The position numbers and the translations under genes are program-made. Shown here piece by piece: positions 46,102 through 54,810 of a DNA stretch of 64,000 nt; the stretch's first letter is position 1; the number at the start of each line of letters is the position of its first letter. The stretch lies in NCBI GenBank assembly GCA_003149345.1, contig QFWI01000008.1:930001-994000 (forward strand), in the 5' to 3' direction. Origin of the DNA: Vampirovibrio chlorellavorus (GTDB taxonomy: Bacteria > Cyanobacteriota > Vampirovibrionia > Vampirovibrionales > Vampirovibrionaceae). A model generated the notes under the pieces. It was not told the DNA's origin. It was given only the letters and a program-made list of their open reading frames with translations, and ran no database searches.

Positions 46102-46896
46102 ATGACTGTAAGCGGAAATTCAGCCTTTGGTTCATCGGCACCCCACACCCTGAGCAGTTCGGGTAGTCACGGTTCCTCCGTCTGGAGCCAGTCAGCCACG
46201 CAAGCCGATGCTCAAAACCCATTCTCAGCGGATCAGGTAGTAGAAGGGGATTTTGTCAATCTGGGGGCAGCCCAGCAAGGGTTAATTATGGCCGATGATA
46301 ACCGGGACGGCCTGGTAGACAAGCAAGAGCTGGCCAATGCCGCATACCAGTTACTAAACAACCCGAACGCCACCGAAGCAGATATTCAATTGGGACGCCT
46401 CTATGCCGCCATGGTGTTGGGTGGTAAAGATGCACAAGGGCTCTTCCCTGATATGAATGGCGATGGCGCTATCAGTGCAAACGAACTGGCCTTGCTCGCC
46501 AGCGGCGATCAGCAGGATGACGTCATTTCCGCCCAAGACCTCCGCTTTGCCTTTGGCGATGACTTCAACGCAGGGGCTAGCCATTTCACCCTGAGCGACT
46601 TGGAAGCCATCGCTTCCGGGCAGTCAAGTACCGTTCCCCCGGAGACTGAAAGCGATACAGCCAGCGCCGCGGAGGACGCCGAAACCGGAACGGTGGATAC
46701 CCCATCTGCGGCAAATCCAGAGCAACCGTCTCCTGAATCCACCATCACCAAAGTTGTTACGGCCTTCACGGAACTGATTCAGGCAATGCTGAATCCTTCC
46801 GACGGAGGCCAAATGATGAACGCTTTTATGAAATTCTTCACCGCACTCATTGAGGCCTTCACTCAACCACAGGCCCAGGCAGAACAGGGAGCCTAG
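46102..46896 (+). CDS. EF-hand calcium-binding protein
   Basis: 264 residues. EF-hand loops: DDNRDGLVDKQE near residue 62, DMNGDGAISANE near 115, and a further degenerate pair (DQQDDVISAQDL, then HFTLSDLE). The linker after residue 175 is Glu/Ser/Thr/Ala/Pro-rich and the C-terminus is helical. GAGGAG lies before the ATG. No clear signal peptide. Possibly exported or a calcium buffer; the true role is unknown. Confidence 0.7.
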   Translation: MTVSGNSAFGSSAPHTLSSSGSHGSSVWSQSATQADAQNPFSADQVVEGDFVNLGAAQQGLIMADDNRDGLVDKQELANAAYQLLNNPNATEADIQLGRLYAAMVLGGKDAQGLFPDMNGDGAISANELALLASGDQQDDVISAQDLRFAFGDDFNAGASHFTLSDLEAIASGQSSTVPPETESDTASAAEDAETGTVDTPSAANPEQPSPESTITKVVTAFTELIQAMLNPSDGGQMMNAFMKFFTALIEAFTQPQAQAEQGA

Positions 46897-46965
46897 CCGG
46901 GCGGCGGGGCTCACCAGCCTTGGCCGTCAAGGGCCATTCCCGGGCCCACCAACACAGACTCGACT

Positions 46966-47910
46966 TTAAAATGGCAGCACGGCCTCCTCAAAACCGGGCG
47001 GCTCCAGCTGCACCGTAATATGGCATAAGTCAAAGGCGTCACGAAGCTCTTGCTCAAGCGCTTTGGCAGTGTCGTCGTGGAAATGGGCTTCATCCACCTG
47101 CACGTGGGCCAGCAGCGCCTCTTTCCCGGTGGTCACTGTCCAAACGTGCAAATCATGCACATCCTGCACGCCGGGATGTCGCAGGATGAAGTCCTGAATG
47201 TGAGGAACGCTCAAGCGAGGCGGGGCGGATTCCATCAGTATGTTCAAAGCCTCACCCAACACCCGCCCGGCATTGGTCAGCACCATCAGAGAAATGGCAA
47301 TCCCAATCAGGGCGTCGGCCCACATCCAGCCAAACCACAGAATGACCCCAGCGGCCAGCATTTCTCCCAAAGAGTTGGCGATATCCGTCATCACATGCAG
47401 CAAAGCCCCTTTCACGTTCAAATTATAGGAACGGGAAGGATAAAGGATTACCGCGGAAGCAACGTTAATCAGGAAACCCAGACCGGCCACACCCACCATG
47501 ATATGGCCATGAACATGCCCCTGCCCCAGGTGAAGCAGGCGTTGCACCGCCTCGATAAAAATGAGTACCGAGACCCCCATCAGCCCGGCGGCGTTCACAA
47601 ATGCCGCTAGAATCTCTAAACGATAGAACCCAAAGGTCTTTTGCGGGGAGGAGGACAGATTGGCGAACCAGGAAGCGGCCAGCGCCAATGCAATCGCGCC
47701 AATATCGGCCAGTTTATGCCCGGCATCGGCCCACAAGGCTAAACTCCCCGAGTAAAATCCGCCCGCAGCCTGCAAAAACAGATACAGAACCGATAAAACC
47801 ATAACAGTCTGAAGATTTTTAACGTGTTGAGCAGATAGCCCCTCTGCCACCCCGATATGGTGATGATGGTGACGTATATGTTGTCTACCGTGATGGCAAT
47901 CCTTAGACAT
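46966..47910 (-). CDS. Cation diffusion facilitator (Zn/Co/Cd efflux type)
   Basis: 314 residues with six hydrophobic segments. His-rich N-terminus (CHHGRQHIRHHHHH) and the metal-binding DAGHKLAD in the second helix (HxxxD) with a matching DIANSLGEM in the fifth. The C-terminal cytosolic domain has VHDLHVWTVTTGKEAL, typical of CDF proteins such as CzcD and ZitB. It exports divalent metal in exchange for protons. The metal is uncertain. Confidence 0.92.
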   Translation of the reverse strand: MSKDCHHGRQHIRHHHHHIGVAEGLSAQHVKNLQTVMVLSVLYLFLQAAGGFYSGSLALWADAGHKLADIGAIALALAASWFANLSSSPQKTFGFYRLEILAAFVNAAGLMGVSVLIFIEAVQRLLHLGQGHVHGHIMVGVAGLGFLINVASAVILYPSRSYNLNVKGALLHVMTDIANSLGEMLAAGVILWFGWMWADALIGIAISLMVLTNAGRVLGEALNILMESAPPRLSVPHIQDFILRHPGVQDVHDLHVWTVTTGKEALLAHVQVDEAHFHDDTAKALEQELRDAFDLCHITVQLEPPGFEEAVLPF

Positions 47911-48286
47911 TTTATTTAAATCCTAATTAAAATATTAAAAATAATGTTAAAAAACCAACTAAAAAACAGGCTTTTTCCTTCATTTTCTTTACAGTTGCCT
48001 TTTTTATATGCAGAAAATATCAAAATGACACAGTGCCTGATATGACACCATACTCAATTGTATATATTTTTGAAACATAAAATTTTAAATTTGCCTCAGT
48101 AAATATAAACAAAATGTAAAGACAGTGTTCCCACGGGTTGCGGTACAGGTTTTAATCGGTGTAAGTTTTGGATCGCTCAAGAGGAACCCAAACTACCCAG
48201 ATTGCTAATAGCATTAATTGGCAACTGAGTCTAACTCCAATTTTTCCTCTTACCCCGTTGATGTAGTAACAGGAGCGAGCACATAG
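47911..48286. other. AT-rich intergenic region with a structured leader for the RlpA-like gene
   Basis: About 375 bases. The first 200 are very AT-rich. The last 160 can fold: AGTTTTGG pairs with CCCAAACT (about 48165-48203), and TTGCTAAT pairs with ATTGGCAA near 48205-48230. It may be a cis-regulatory RNA of the downstream gene; I looked for the c-di-AMP, TPP, SAM and FMN riboswitch patterns and did not find them. Confidence 0.35.
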
Positions 48287-49225
48287 ATGATTAACAAGAA
48301 ACTGGCGGCACTGCTGGCATCAGCAGTAATGCTAGGACAGGCCGGCTTAATGAGCGGCGTACTTGCCCAAGCCGAAGCCACAGACGCCACCTCTAACTCG
48401 CAAGAACCCTTTCAGTTAGCATCCATTATCAGTCACCCCGATTTCAATGTCAATGCGGATCAATCCCCCCAGGAGCAGCCTAGAGATACAGCCGATGTCT
48501 TCACCATCGGCAACGGGCCCGGCACCTTACCGACCGTGATTCAGGTACTCCCCCAGGATGACAGCACCACCAGCCTGTTTGTAAATGGCGCTGAGATTCT
48601 CCGCTTTCAGGGCGAGAGTTCAGGCATGGACTCCTACACCCGAGTGAAAACCATTGCCAGCCGACTGAATCAACTGTTGGAAAACAATCAGCCGACGGCC
48701 AAAAGCATTCGTCCGGCCCTGGTCAACAACTTGCCTGTCATTCAGGCGGGCGATCAAACCCTGGTCACCGTGGATGCCCTGTCAGCCAAGACAGCCCAGG
48801 AAACCCCGCTGAAATTGGCCTTGCTGTATAGCAACCGCTTGCGCCAGGCCTTGGGCCAACCGGCACTGGATGACAAAAGCCTGGAAAATCTGGCGGATGG
48901 CGCCGCTCTCTACAAAAGCACCGGCAAGGTGCAAACGGGTATGGCTTCCTGGTATGGGCCCTACTTCCACGGACGCCGTTCCGCGGATGGTAGCCGGTTC
49001 AACCAGTTCGCCCTGACCGCCGCCCACCGCACGCTGCCTTTCGGCACTATCGTCCGGGTTATCAACCAGCGCACCCGCAAAAGCTGCTACGTGAAAATCA
49101 CCGATCGGGGCCCCTTTGCCCACGGACGTATCATCGATTTATCCCGTGGGGCCGCCAAGAAAATCGATATGCTGGGCTCCGGCGTGGCCCGTGTGTCCGT
49201 CGAAGTCGTGCAGAAACGCGGCTGA
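48287..49225 (+). CDS. rlpA: RlpA-like septal ring lytic transglycosylase-family protein
   Basis: 312 residues. Signal peptide at about 1-28 (LAALLASAVMLGQAG), a long low-complexity linker, then a C-terminal double-psi beta-barrel with GMASWYGPYFHGRRSADG, ALTAAHRTLPFG and KITDRGPF. The catalytic-type acidic and histidine residues of RlpA are present. It cleaves or binds naked glycan strands in the wall. The middle part (residues 30-210) is not recognisable as SPOR or any other domain. Confidence 0.85.
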   Translation: MINKKLAALLASAVMLGQAGLMSGVLAQAEATDATSNSQEPFQLASIISHPDFNVNADQSPQEQPRDTADVFTIGNGPGTLPTVIQVLPQDDSTTSLFVNGAEILRFQGESSGMDSYTRVKTIASRLNQLLENNQPTAKSIRPALVNNLPVIQAGDQTLVTVDALSAKTAQETPLKLALLYSNRLRQALGQPALDDKSLENLADGAALYKSTGKVQTGMASWYGPYFHGRRSADGSRFNQFALTAAHRTLPFGTIVRVINQRTRKSCYVKITDRGPFAHGRIIDLSRGAAKKIDMLGSGVARVSVEVVQKRG

Positions 49226-49263
49226 CCGGCACCTCCTATCGCGCCCTTATTTCTCGATTCCTG

Positions 49264-49308
49264 ATAAAAGCCCCTTGGTCATCCACTTGATCATTCCGAG
49301 GCTTTTAT
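49264..49308 (+). terminator. Probable terminator after the RlpA-like gene
   Basis: Stem ATAAAAGCC / GGCTTTTAT around a 27-base loop, 38 bases after the stop. The T run is short and interrupted, so efficiency is uncertain. Confidence 0.5.
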
Positions 49309-49331
49309 TCTGTAAAGCATCTTGAGTCGGG

Positions 49332-49337
49332 TATAAT
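49332..49337 (+). promoter_or_regulatory. -10 box of the gltX promoter
   Basis: Perfect TATAAT 33 bases before the gltX ATG. The -35 side is weak (TCTGTA at 17 bases). Confidence 0.45.
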
Positions 49338-49370
49338 AAAGAGCAATCGTTTAACAGGTATCCCAAAGTC

Positions 49371-50852
49371 ATGTCTTCCCCCATCCGAGTTCGCATTGCC
49401 CCCAGTCCTACCGGCTTTTTACACGTGGGGACTGCCCGTACCGCCCTTTTTAACTTCTTATACGCCAAAGGGCACGGCGGTCAATTCATTTTGCGGATTG
49501 AAGACACTGACCGGGAACGCTCTCAGGATATTTACACCCAAAATATTTACGATAGCCTGAAGGCCTTGGGCCTCCAGTGGGATGAAGGCCCGGATGTCGG
49601 CGGCCCATATGCCCCCTATGCCCAGTCCGAGCGTACCGCCATTTACCAGGAATGGGCCAATAAACTCCTGGCCAGTGGACAAGCCTACCACTGCTACCTG
49701 ACCCAAGCTGAGCTGGAGGCTGAAAAAGCAGCCGCCCAGGCAGAAAAGCGTGCCTACGTTTACAGCGGCGCTTGCAGAGACCCCAAAGTTCGTGAAGCGC
49801 TGGCCAGCAAACCGGACGAGCAGGGAAATCCCCGCAAACCCTCCATCCGCTTCCGCATCCCCGATGAACGCGGCACCCTGACCTTTCAGGACGCCGTTCG
49901 TGGAGAGGTTTCCTTTGACACCCAACTGCTGGGCGATTTTGTGATTATGAAGTCCGACGGCAGCCCCAGCTATAACTTTGCCGTGGTGGTCGATGACATG
50001 CTAATGAATATCTCGCACGTCATCCGGGGGGAGGATCATATTTCCAACACCCCACGACAAATCATGATTTACGAAGCCTTTAACGTAAGCCCACCCCAAT
50101 TTGCCCATGTGGGAATGATCCTGGCCCCCGATCGCACCAAGCTCTCCAAGCGCCATGGTGCCGTGGCTGTGTCCGACTATATCAAAGAGGGCTATCTCCC
50201 CGAAGCGTTTTGCAACTTCCTGACCCTGCTGGGCTGGTCGCCACCGGATGGTGAAGAGATTGGCACCATGGCCCACTTTGCCCAACAGTTTGAGCTGGAG
50301 CGTATTACCCACAGCCCCGCTATTTTTGAGAAAGACAAACTCAACTTTATCAATGGCAAACTGATCCGCACCCTGCCCCTGCCGGAATTACTGGCTGTGG
50401 CCCGGCCCTATCTACACCAGTTTGATCTGAGCCAATACAGCGAAGACAAACTGTTTGCCATTCTGGATGCTGTGCGTGAGCCCATTACGGTACTCAGCGA
50501 GCTGCCGGAAGCAATGAACTATTTCTTTGGCCGCACCGTCATTCTGGATGCCCAACTGGTGGGCGAGGTACTCACCGGGCCGGAACCCGCTCACATTCTG
50601 GCGCATTTCAAAAATGATTTTCTGGCCACGGCCAACTTTGAATCCACGGAGACCTTGGCAGAGAGTGTTAAAAACTTTACCACTAGCATGAAGCCCATCA
50701 AGACCAAAACGGTCATGTGGGCCATCCGGGCCGCCGTCACCGGTCGTACCCAGGGGGCGGACTTATCCAAAACCCTGTACATCCTGGGCAAAGAAGTGGT
50801 GACACACCGCCTGGAAACCGCATTGACCCTGACAACCGGCAGCCCTGCCTGA
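49371..50852 (+). CDS. gltX: Glutamyl-tRNA synthetase
   Basis: 493 residues. Class I HIGH region APSPTGFLHVGTARTALFN and the KLSKRHGA loop near residue 255; RIEDTDRERS is the glutamate-site stretch. The anticodon-binding C-terminal helices follow. The long insert (EAEKAAAQAEKRAYVYSG) is common in the family. It charges tRNA-Glu and, if non-discriminating, tRNA-Gln; sequence alone does not tell which. Confidence 0.96.
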   Translation: MSSPIRVRIAPSPTGFLHVGTARTALFNFLYAKGHGGQFILRIEDTDRERSQDIYTQNIYDSLKALGLQWDEGPDVGGPYAPYAQSERTAIYQEWANKLLASGQAYHCYLTQAELEAEKAAAQAEKRAYVYSGACRDPKVREALASKPDEQGNPRKPSIRFRIPDERGTLTFQDAVRGEVSFDTQLLGDFVIMKSDGSPSYNFAVVVDDMLMNISHVIRGEDHISNTPRQIMIYEAFNVSPPQFAHVGMILAPDRTKLSKRHGAVAVSDYIKEGYLPEAFCNFLTLLGWSPPDGEEIGTMAHFAQQFELERITHSPAIFEKDKLNFINGKLIRTLPLPELLAVARPYLHQFDLSQYSEDKLFAILDAVREPITVLSELPEAMNYFFGRTVILDAQLVGEVLTGPEPAHILAHFKNDFLATANFESTETLAESVKNFTTSMKPIKTKTVMWAIRAAVTGRTQGADLSKTLYILGKEVVTHRLETALTLTTGSPA

Positions 50853-50874
50853 GCAATAAGCTCCGGCGATTCGG

Positions 50875-51012
50875 TTACTCTTGCTGGGTGGGCACGGCCA
50901 AGTGGCTTTTGTTCTGGCTTTGACGTGCGTTAAACATCAATTGAAAAAAAATGCCAAATACAACAAAGCCCATGAGCATGGCCGTGATCAAAATCCAGAA
51001 TTTACGTCCCAC
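50875..51012 (-). CDS. Small single-span membrane protein (45 residues)
   Basis: GTG start at 51012 with AAAGG about 11 bases upstream. Product begins VGRKFWILITAMLMGFVV, a basic start followed by one hydrophobic helix (about residues 6-27), then a polar tail ending TQQE. A perfect extended -10 element lies 105 bases upstream on the same strand. It lies downstream of purQ on the same strand. Function unknown. Confidence 0.45.
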   Translation of the reverse strand: MGRKFWILITAMLMGFVVFGIFFQLMFNARQSQNKSHLAVPTQQE

Positions 51013-51116
51013 AGATCGCCCAACCTTTCACAGTTCATAAGAATCCAGCGCATCATATGCGCATATTAACGAGCAAGCCATCTCCGCCCGCAGGGGCAAT
51101 GGTTCAGCACTTATTG

Positions 51117-51125
51117 ATTATAGCA
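51117..51125 (-). promoter_or_regulatory. Extended -10 promoter before the 45-residue membrane protein
   Basis: On the minus strand TGCTATAAT, a perfect extended -10 element, between purQ and the small gene. No -35 box of note. Confidence 0.45.
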
Positions 51126-51205
51126 GCGCTCGGCCCATCAAACGAGGGCTGAAGTCCCTGTATCGCAAGCAAGGTCGGCCTGTGACCAGACTATTCTATT
51201 GGCCT

Positions 51206-51901
51206 CTAGACTTTTAGCAAGCCCAAGCCCCACTGCAACACGGAATCAAAGACGCCCTGGCCATCCCCATTCCAGTTGCCGCCCTGAGAGGAAGCCGTAG
51301 GCCACAAGTTACGCTCCGGGTGGGGCATCATGCCCACCACGTTGCCTTTCTCATTGCACACCCCGGCAATCCGGCTCACCGAGCCATTCACGTCGCTGGT
51401 ATACCGCAAGACCACCTGTTGATTGTCCTCCAGCCGCTGCAACACATCCGGGTCGGCCACAAAATTGCCATCGGCGTGGGCAATAGGCAAGCGCAAATGT
51501 TGCCCGGCCTGATACAGGGCGGTAAAAGGCGTGCGAGTGCTTTCCACCAGCACTTCCACTTGTTCACACTGGAACTTCAGCGATTGGTTGCGCATTAAGG
51601 CCCCTGGCAGCAAATGGGCTTCCGTCAGTATCTGAAAGCCGTTGCACACGCCCAGAACCGGGCCACCTTTGTCAGCAAAGGCTTTCACGCTTTCCATCAC
51701 CGGAGAATAACGGGCCAGAGCCCCGGAGCGCAGATAATCGCCATAACTGAAGCCACCAGGCAACAGCACCACATCCACGCCCCTGAGGTCAGACACATCG
51801 TGCCACAAAAAGGTCACATCCTGTTTTAAATAAAGGCGCACGGCATCGGCCATGTCCTTTTCACAATTGGAGCCAGGAAATACAACAACGCCAAATTTCA
51901 T
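51206..51901 (-). CDS. purQ: Phosphoribosylformylglycinamidine synthase subunit PurQ
   Basis: 231 residues. Class I glutamine amidotransferase: LLPGGFSYGDYLRSGAL, nucleophile in LGVCNGFQIL (Cys), and the His-Glu pair in MMPHPERNLWP. It supplies ammonia to PurL in the fourth step of IMP synthesis. It starts nine bases after the purC-purS fusion gene; PurS, PurQ and PurL form one complex. Confidence 0.96.
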   Translation of the reverse strand: MKFGVVVFPGSNCEKDMADAVRLYLKQDVTFLWHDVSDLRGVDVVLLPGGFSYGDYLRSGALARYSPVMESVKAFADKGGPVLGVCNGFQILTEAHLLPGALMRNQSLKFQCEQVEVLVESTRTPFTALYQAGQHLRLPIAHADGNFVADPDVLQRLEDNQQVVLRYTSDVNGSVSRIAGVCNEKGNVVGMMPHPERNLWPTASSQGGNWNGDGQGVFDSVLQWGLGLLKV

Positions 51902-51910
51902 CGGAACATC

Positions 51911-52894
51911 TCAATTCTTGAAAATCAATTCGTAATCTTCGATCACCGGGTTGCTCAAAACAGTCTCCGCCAGTTGTTTCAGCGTCTGCTCGGCGGCTAT
52001 CAGGCTAGGCGCTTCCACCTTGAGCGTAAAGCGTTTTCCTGCCGACAGCGCCTTCAAACTGCTGTACCCACGGGCCTGCAAGGATTCCAGTATCGCCTTG
52101 CTTTCGGGATTCAGAATATTCTTGCGGCTGTGTACATACACTTCCGCCGTGTAGGTTCTGGACACCGTCTGGCTCGGTTGGGAAGCCGCTTCCAGACGGG
52201 TCAGCAAGCCCTGATACGTTTCCCGCAAATCGGCCAGGTCCAGCCGGAACACGTCTTTATCCAGCACGGCCCCCGTCTGTATGTCTCTCAAACGAAAATT
52301 ATCAGGGCTGAGTTCATCGCCCAGCACCACCAGACCTTCTTTGGTCAGCCCGAACTCCAGTTTAAAATCGGCGCAGCGAATACCACAGGCCTCAAAATAA
52401 GGCACAAAAACCTCGTTGATTTGCAGGGCCAAACGCTTAATGGTTTGTAAAACCCCTTCCGTGGGCACCAAATGGAATTCCAGAATTAAATCTTCCGTAA
52501 TTTGCGGATCATCGGCGGATTTGTGAAAAAATTCCAACAGGGGCTTGTGGAAGGGCGCTCCCTCTTCCAGGCCGAAGCGCTTGACAATGCTGCCGTAAGC
52601 GTAATTGCGAACCACGACCTCCAGCGGAATCATGGTCAGGCGATGATAAATCAATTCGCTGGGCTGACTGCCCTTTTGCACAAAGCAGGTGGGTATCCCA
52701 TGAGACTGCAGCAACTGGAACAGCAAGGCGGAAATACTGGCGTTGAGGGCCCCTTTACCAGGAATCTCCTGATATTTTTTGCCGTTGAAGGCAGTGGCTG
52801 CGTCCTTGAAGGTGACCGACAGCAGTTCGGGCAGGGTTGCGGCCTGTAGAATCTTGGTTTTACCCTCGGCCAGAATATCGGTTGCGACGGTCAT
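51911..52894 (-). CDS. purC: PurC-PurS fusion (SAICAR synthetase + FGAM synthase subunit PurS)
   Basis: 327 residues. Residues 1-240 are SAICAR synthetase: AEGKTKIL, KDAATAFNGKK, VRNYAYGSIVKRFG, DFKLEFG and GDELSPDNFRLRD. From about 247 to the end the sequence matches PurS: YTAEVYVHSRKNILNPESKA, then ARGYSSLKALSAGKRF and NPVIEDYELIF. A free PurS is about 80 residues, the same length. No stop or frame shift separates the parts. purQ follows at once. The fusion joins steps 4 and 7 of purine synthesis in one chain. Confidence 0.9.
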   Translation of the reverse strand: MTVATDILAEGKTKILQAATLPELLSVTFKDAATAFNGKKYQEIPGKGALNASISALLFQLLQSHGIPTCFVQKGSQPSELIYHRLTMIPLEVVVRNYAYGSIVKRFGLEEGAPFHKPLLEFFHKSADDPQITEDLILEFHLVPTEGVLQTIKRLALQINEVFVPYFEACGIRCADFKLEFGLTKEGLVVLGDELSPDNFRLRDIQTGAVLDKDVFRLDLADLRETYQGLLTRLEAASQPSQTVSRTYTAEVYVHSRKNILNPESKAILESLQARGYSSLKALSAGKRFTLKVEAPSLIAAEQTLKQLAETVLSNPVIEDYELIFKN

Positions 52895-53131
52895 GGAGCC
52901 CCCTTGTCAGCGACTGTTCCTTGAAAAAACAGGGACGGGAATATCAGGCAAACGTTTATCGGCCGGAGGCGGCTGATCAATGCCCAACACCTCATCATTC
53001 CTGTCTGGTTTAACTCTACAAACAAAGCAGGTCTGTGTAAACAGCTTCGTTGCCACTGGCCTCAGGCCACAATGCGTGAACGGTCGGGGACAAAAACACC
53101 CCCGACCGCCAAGATCGCCCGATGAGACCGG

Positions 53132-53485
53132 TTACTTTTCGGCTTTTTGTTTCAGCACTTTGACCGATAATGCCTGAGCCATCATGATGAAAAACTGCAC
53201 CATGAGGTCCATACCGCCACCACCGCCACCGGCCCCAGGAGGCATCCCCTGCTGTTGCCCAGCGGCCAGAGATCGCGCCCAGTCCACGACATTACAGCCA
53301 CACGGGGCCGCTGTAGCCATGGCCACCTGAGCGTTAATGCCGTACATAAACTGATCCATGCTGGAAGGCTGTGCAGCCATCATTGGCATGCCACCCATAC
53401 CAGGCATACCGCCCATGCTGGGGGGGCCACCCATAAAATAATTATTGACATTCACCACATTCACAGATTGTGGAACAGCAACCAT
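53132..53485 (-). CDS. Gly/Met/Pro-rich small protein of unknown function
   Basis: 117 residues. GGAGAGGGTG seven bases before the ATG gives a strong start. Low-complexity repeats of the type GGMPGMGGMPM and a GGGGGG run, a CGC near residue 63 and a hydrophobic C-terminal helix (MVQFFIMMAQAL) before a Lys-rich end. Not a recognised domain. A hairpin CGGTCGGGG/CCCCGACCG at 53080-53108 lies after its stop but lacks a T run. Confidence 0.5.
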   Translation of the reverse strand: MVAVPQSVNVVNVNNYFMGGPPSMGGMPGMGGMPMMAAQPSSMDQFMYGINAQVAMATAAPCGCNVVDWARSLAAGQQQGMPPGAGGGGGGMDLMVQFFIMMAQALSVKVLKQKAEK

Positions 53486-53848
53486 AACGATTCACCCTCT
53501 CCTCTAACCAGTCCAAAAACGCACTACACAGTATCTTCAACCCATTGATATATGCCGGAACGCGTCAGTTGAGAAACCCAGCAATATATTAACGAGCTAC
53601 CTGCACAAACATTTTTAAACCGCCTACGACCTCTCTATAGAAAAATAAAAACAATCAATTGGGGGGGAATTGCCTTTTTCAAAGAATTAATTTGTAACCG
53701 ACTGCGATCCGAGGACTTACAAAAAGGCGAGAGCCCCCATCACACCTGAGTTCAGGGGGCTTAAAACCATACAGAACAGCGCCTTTTACCCAACGGTCAA
53801 AGACGCTGTTATCCACAATCAATCAAGTGGATCTGTTTTTCCTGAAAA
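53486..53848. other. Intergenic region with a probable terminator
   Basis: About 360 bases. AGCCCCC/GGGGGCT hairpin at 53732-53761, followed on the minus strand by a C/T stretch, is a plausible terminator for the GerMN lipoprotein gene. A small palindrome CAATT-7-AATTG sits near 53657. Otherwise AT-rich and empty. Confidence 0.4.
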
Positions 53849-54427
53849 CTATTGCGGCCCTGACTGCAAGGTGCCGGGCACTTCCAGGCCTTCTCCACCC
53901 AGCAGTTCCAGAGGCTTTCCTTCCACCTGCACCGTGATCTCGTGCTGGGTATCAAGGGCCTTCACAGTGCGCTTTAACTCTTCCAGGCGCTGGGTAATAC
54001 TGGTGGAGCCGCCCCCGGTGGCAAACTGCCCGGACAAGTTAATGGTCACTACCTTAGGGTCCTGAGTCACCCCCAGCAGCTGCGTCCCTTTGGGAATCTC
54101 CGTGTAGAAGCCCTGCGTTTTCTCCTCCGCGTTGGGGCCCTTCAGCAACTCGGCCAAGGCAAATTTGAGGGGCTCCGCCTTGGCCACTTCCGGTAGTTTA
54201 CGAATGACTGGCCCTACAATACTTTGGTTGCCCTGGTATTTACTGAAAAACACGGCCACTTCATCGGCGGCAATGGGCGCTTGCTGGCCCGGAGGAAGAA
54301 CGGGCTTGGGGCCAAACCAGTTGCACCCGCTGAGAGAAACCGCCCCCAGCAACAGCAAAGACAATAGCCCCAAGGTCAACCACTGACGGAACCACAAGGC
54401 GCTTTTCTGGGCTGAAACGGCAGGCAT
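53849..54427 (-). CDS. GerMN-domain lipoprotein
   Basis: About 192 residues from ATG 54427, chosen for GAAGGGA seven bases upstream. Lipoprotein signal ending in LSGCNWFG (lipobox). The mature part has a GerMN-like domain: VAVFFSKYQGN, LKFALAELLKGPNAEEKTQGF, and VVTINLSGQFATGGG. GerM-type domains occur in cell-envelope lipoproteins of spore formers and cyanobacteria. Likely anchored to the outer leaflet of the inner membrane or in the outer membrane. Confidence 0.75.
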   Translation of the reverse strand: MPAVSAQKSALWFRQWLTLGLLSLLLLGAVSLSGCNWFGPKPVLPPGQQAPIAADEVAVFFSKYQGNQSIVGPVIRKLPEVAKAEPLKFALAELLKGPNAEEKTQGFYTEIPKGTQLLGVTQDPKVVTINLSGQFATGGGSTSITQRLEELKRTVKALDTQHEITVQVEGKPLELLGGEGLEVPGTLQSGPQ

Positions 54428-54810
54428 AGATATTCCCTTCAATTCACAACGCTCTAACTGAGACAAACGGCTGAAACAAACTGCAACAACGCCCCTTATT
54501 TTAACAAGATTTTCCCTGGTTGTCTGAACCTGAGGAGACTTTGTGGATAACTCCTTGCGAAAAAGCATCTGAGAACGCCGGGCTTTGTGCTACTGTTCCC
54601 CAGTAATGGAGCCAGTTCGCCATTTAAAAACCACCAAAAAATTCCATTCCCTTTTTGCAGTGGTTAACGATTTCAAAAGTATATTCAAAATTAGATTCAG
54701 TGATACAGTTGGTGCTTTCAGTCCCGTTGCAGATACCGAGTTTGCATTGCCCACCCCGCTCATACCCGTCCCCCCGAAGCTGACTTGCTGTTTGAAGGAG
54801 TACGATTTTC
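54428..54810. other. Intergenic region between lipoprotein gene and ubiD
   Basis: About 380 bases between divergent genes. It must hold both promoters. TTGCAG (about 54656) and TATATT are spaced 19 bases apart, a weak candidate for ubiD. The ubiD ribosome site GAAGGAG is clear. Nothing else recognised. Confidence 0.3.

Noticed and set aside
48127..48286. c-di-AMP riboswitch upstream of the RlpA-like gene
   Set aside because: The conserved terminal motif and GGGGAACC-type core of that class are not present.
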